Shown here: in pieces, positions 63,104 to 64,000 of the stretch | Position numbering within the stretch: position 1 is the stretch's first letter | How the letters are laid out: every line of letters begins with the position of its first letter | DNA from: an uncultured Flavobacteriales bacterium | Lineage (GTDB): Bacteria > Bacteroidota > Bacteroidia > Flavobacteriales > Crocinitomicaceae | NCBI GenBank assembly: GCA_946480085.1 | Contig: CAMLHZ010000001.1 | Coordinates: 744,001-808,000 of the forward strand | Length of the DNA stretch: 64,000 bases | Reading direction: 5' to 3' | The notes under the pieces: model-generated | What the model saw: the letters and a program-made list of their open reading frames with translations, nothing else | Databases searched by the model: none | Told to the model about the DNA's origin: nothing | Position numbers and translations under genes: made by a program

Positions 63104-64000
63104 TTACAGATAAGATTTGTAAGGTTTAAGATTTGTTCCTTTTGCAGGTAGTTCGATTTGGTAAGACTTATTCTTCACTGTTAAATGTGTTGTCAACAGC
63201 CATGGATTTAATTTTCGTAGAATTTTGATATTAAATCCTTTCTCTAACGCCCATTCAGATAAGTCGGGAATGGATGCGCTCACTGTATATTTTACCGTTT
63301 TTAAGGGTTGATATAGTTCCATTTCTTTCGGATAATATCCATAAGCTTCCGGATTCTCCATGATCAATTTCATCGCTAAAATTCTAAAAACATAACGACC
63401 TGTTTCACTGTTTTGATCTGTATCGAAATAATGCTCAGTTCCCTGCCATTCCATATCAGATCGAACGCCCGCAGGACCGCGATTATAGGCTGCTGATGTC
63501 AGCACCCAATCATTAAAGCCTTCGTAAGTTTCTTTAAGGAATTCGCAGGCAGCTCTTGTACTTTTTTCGATGTGTAAACGTTCGTCTACTTCAGCAGACA
63601 TTTCCAGATCATGCAATTCTGCGGTTGTAGGCATAAATTGCCAGAAACCTTGCGCTCCAACTGGTGAAACAGCTTGTTGTAGTCCACTTTCAATAACAGC
63701 GAGGTATTTGAAATCGTCTGGGATTCCTTCTTCCTTCAACCATTTTTCAATTGCTGGAAAATAGCGATTTGCTCTTTTGAAATATCCAGTAGTCTGACTT
63801 TGGTAATAAGCAATCACCAAAATTTCCCGATCTAAGCGTTCACGCAGATCTTCGTCTTTCAGTGCAATTTTTTGTCCTGCAAACTCCATTTCATCCGGAA
63901 TTGGAGGAAAAGCATTCACATTCGTTGCAGTTGAATCTGTTTTCTCTTTTTCAGCCACTGTTTTGGCGTCGTTTGAACAAGAGGCAAGAGTCGCTATTAG
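63104..64000 (-). CDS. Lytic transglycosylase lipoprotein (5' partial)
   Basis: The frame is open to the window end, so the start is missing; 298 residues are visible. The first visible residues LIATLASCSND form a lipobox (LASC), so this is a lipoprotein; a GTG at 63958 is therefore not the start. The SLT domain has catalytic Glu in YLAVIESGLQQAVSP, then GAQGFWQFMP and SAAYNRGPAGV. The C-terminal ~65 residues (TVSASIPDLSEWALEKGFN, NPWL) recall LysM-like or MltD-type ends. It cleaves peptidoglycan glycan strands with 1,6-anhydro products. uvrA starts at the base after its stop. Confidence 0.88.
   Translation of the reverse strand, partial: LIATLASCSNDAKTVAEKEKTDSTATNVNAFPPIPDEMEFAGQKIALKDEDLRERLDREILVIAYYQSQTTGYFKRANRYFPAIEKWLKEEGIPDDFKYLAVIESGLQQAVSPVGAQGFWQFMPTTAELHDLEMSAEVDERLHIEKSTRAACEFLKETYEGFNDWVLTSAAYNRGPAGVRSDMEWQGTEHYFDTDQNSETGRYVFRILAMKLIMENPEAYGYYPKEMELYQPLKTVKYTVSASIPDLSEWALEKGFNIKILRKLNPWLLTTHLTVKNKSYQIELPAKGTNLKPYKSYL

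Noticed and set aside
1..64000. tRNA, rRNA, riboswitch or defence-system genes
   Set aside because: I found no segment with convincing cloverleaf, rRNA-like conservation, known riboswitch core or defence-gene motifs; intergenic regions are mostly short and explained by promoters, terminators or repeats.

Overview
This is AT-rich DNA from a member of the Bacteroidota. It fits the Flavobacteriales, possibly the Fluviicola/Crocinitomicaceae group (an inference). The reasons are: several very large secreted proteins with type IX secretion (T9SS) C-terminal signals, a PorP/SprF-family membrane protein, promoters of the Bacteroidota form TTG-N(~20)-TAnnTTTG, few Shine-Dalgarno sequences, and sensor proteins with two-component-regulator propellers. 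I found no rRNA, tRNA, CRISPR array, transposase or phage gene.

Layout. 1-2679: 3' part of a surface protein with a gliding-motility-type C-terminus, convergent with mtaB (tRNA modification). 4298-13794: an operon of three tandem paralogous propeller/LytS-type histidine kinases followed by one LytTR response regulator; then cdd, meaB and a small S4 RNA-binding protein. 15665-16760: a small membrane protein and 3-hydroxyanthranilate dioxygenase. 16877-26205: two paralogous giant T9SS cargo proteins, each with its own promoter and terminator. 26607-29855: an SDR oxidoreductase facing a choice-of-anchor-L adhesin. 30031-33589: an ABC exporter, rbfA, and a LolC/E-type permease that appears to start at an AUU codon. 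33578-37819: a very large propeller/multi-TM/PAS/SpoIIE phosphatase. 37885-42024: purK, hpt, adk, obg and a PAP2 phosphatase. 42111-49580: a TPR-SpoIIE phosphatase, an acyltransferase, a PorP/SprF protein and its partner adhesin. 49747-55407: purE, a NamZ-like (DUF1343) lipoprotein, a second FtsX-like permease, a predicted outer-membrane protein and waaA (Kdo transferase). 55636-64000: a LOG-family protein, a membrane J-domain protein, an SRPBCC protein, several small unknown proteins, uvrA and a lytic transglycosylase lipoprotein cut by the window end.

Themes. (1) Cell-surface display by T9SS: five large cargo proteins and one SprF-type partner, but no core secretion machinery. (2) Signal transduction with extracellular propeller sensors joined to different outputs: three kinases sharing one regulator, and one PP2C phosphatase. 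(3) Envelope biogenesis: Lol-type permeases, an MsbA-like exporter, waaA, PAP2, NamZ, lytic transglycosylase. (4) Purine supply: purK, purE, hpt, adk, scattered rather than in one operon.

The best leads are the three-kinase/one-regulator array with nearly identical kinase 3' ends; the AUU start of the permease that overlaps the rbfA stop; a dispersed repeat of AGAC units that seems to supply the -33 promoter element to flanking genes; a divergent gene pair whose two start codons share the tetranucleotide CATG; and the swapped central domains in the two giant cargo paralogs. I saw no clear defence or mobile system. All family assignments rest on reading the translated sequence and on memory; no searches were run.
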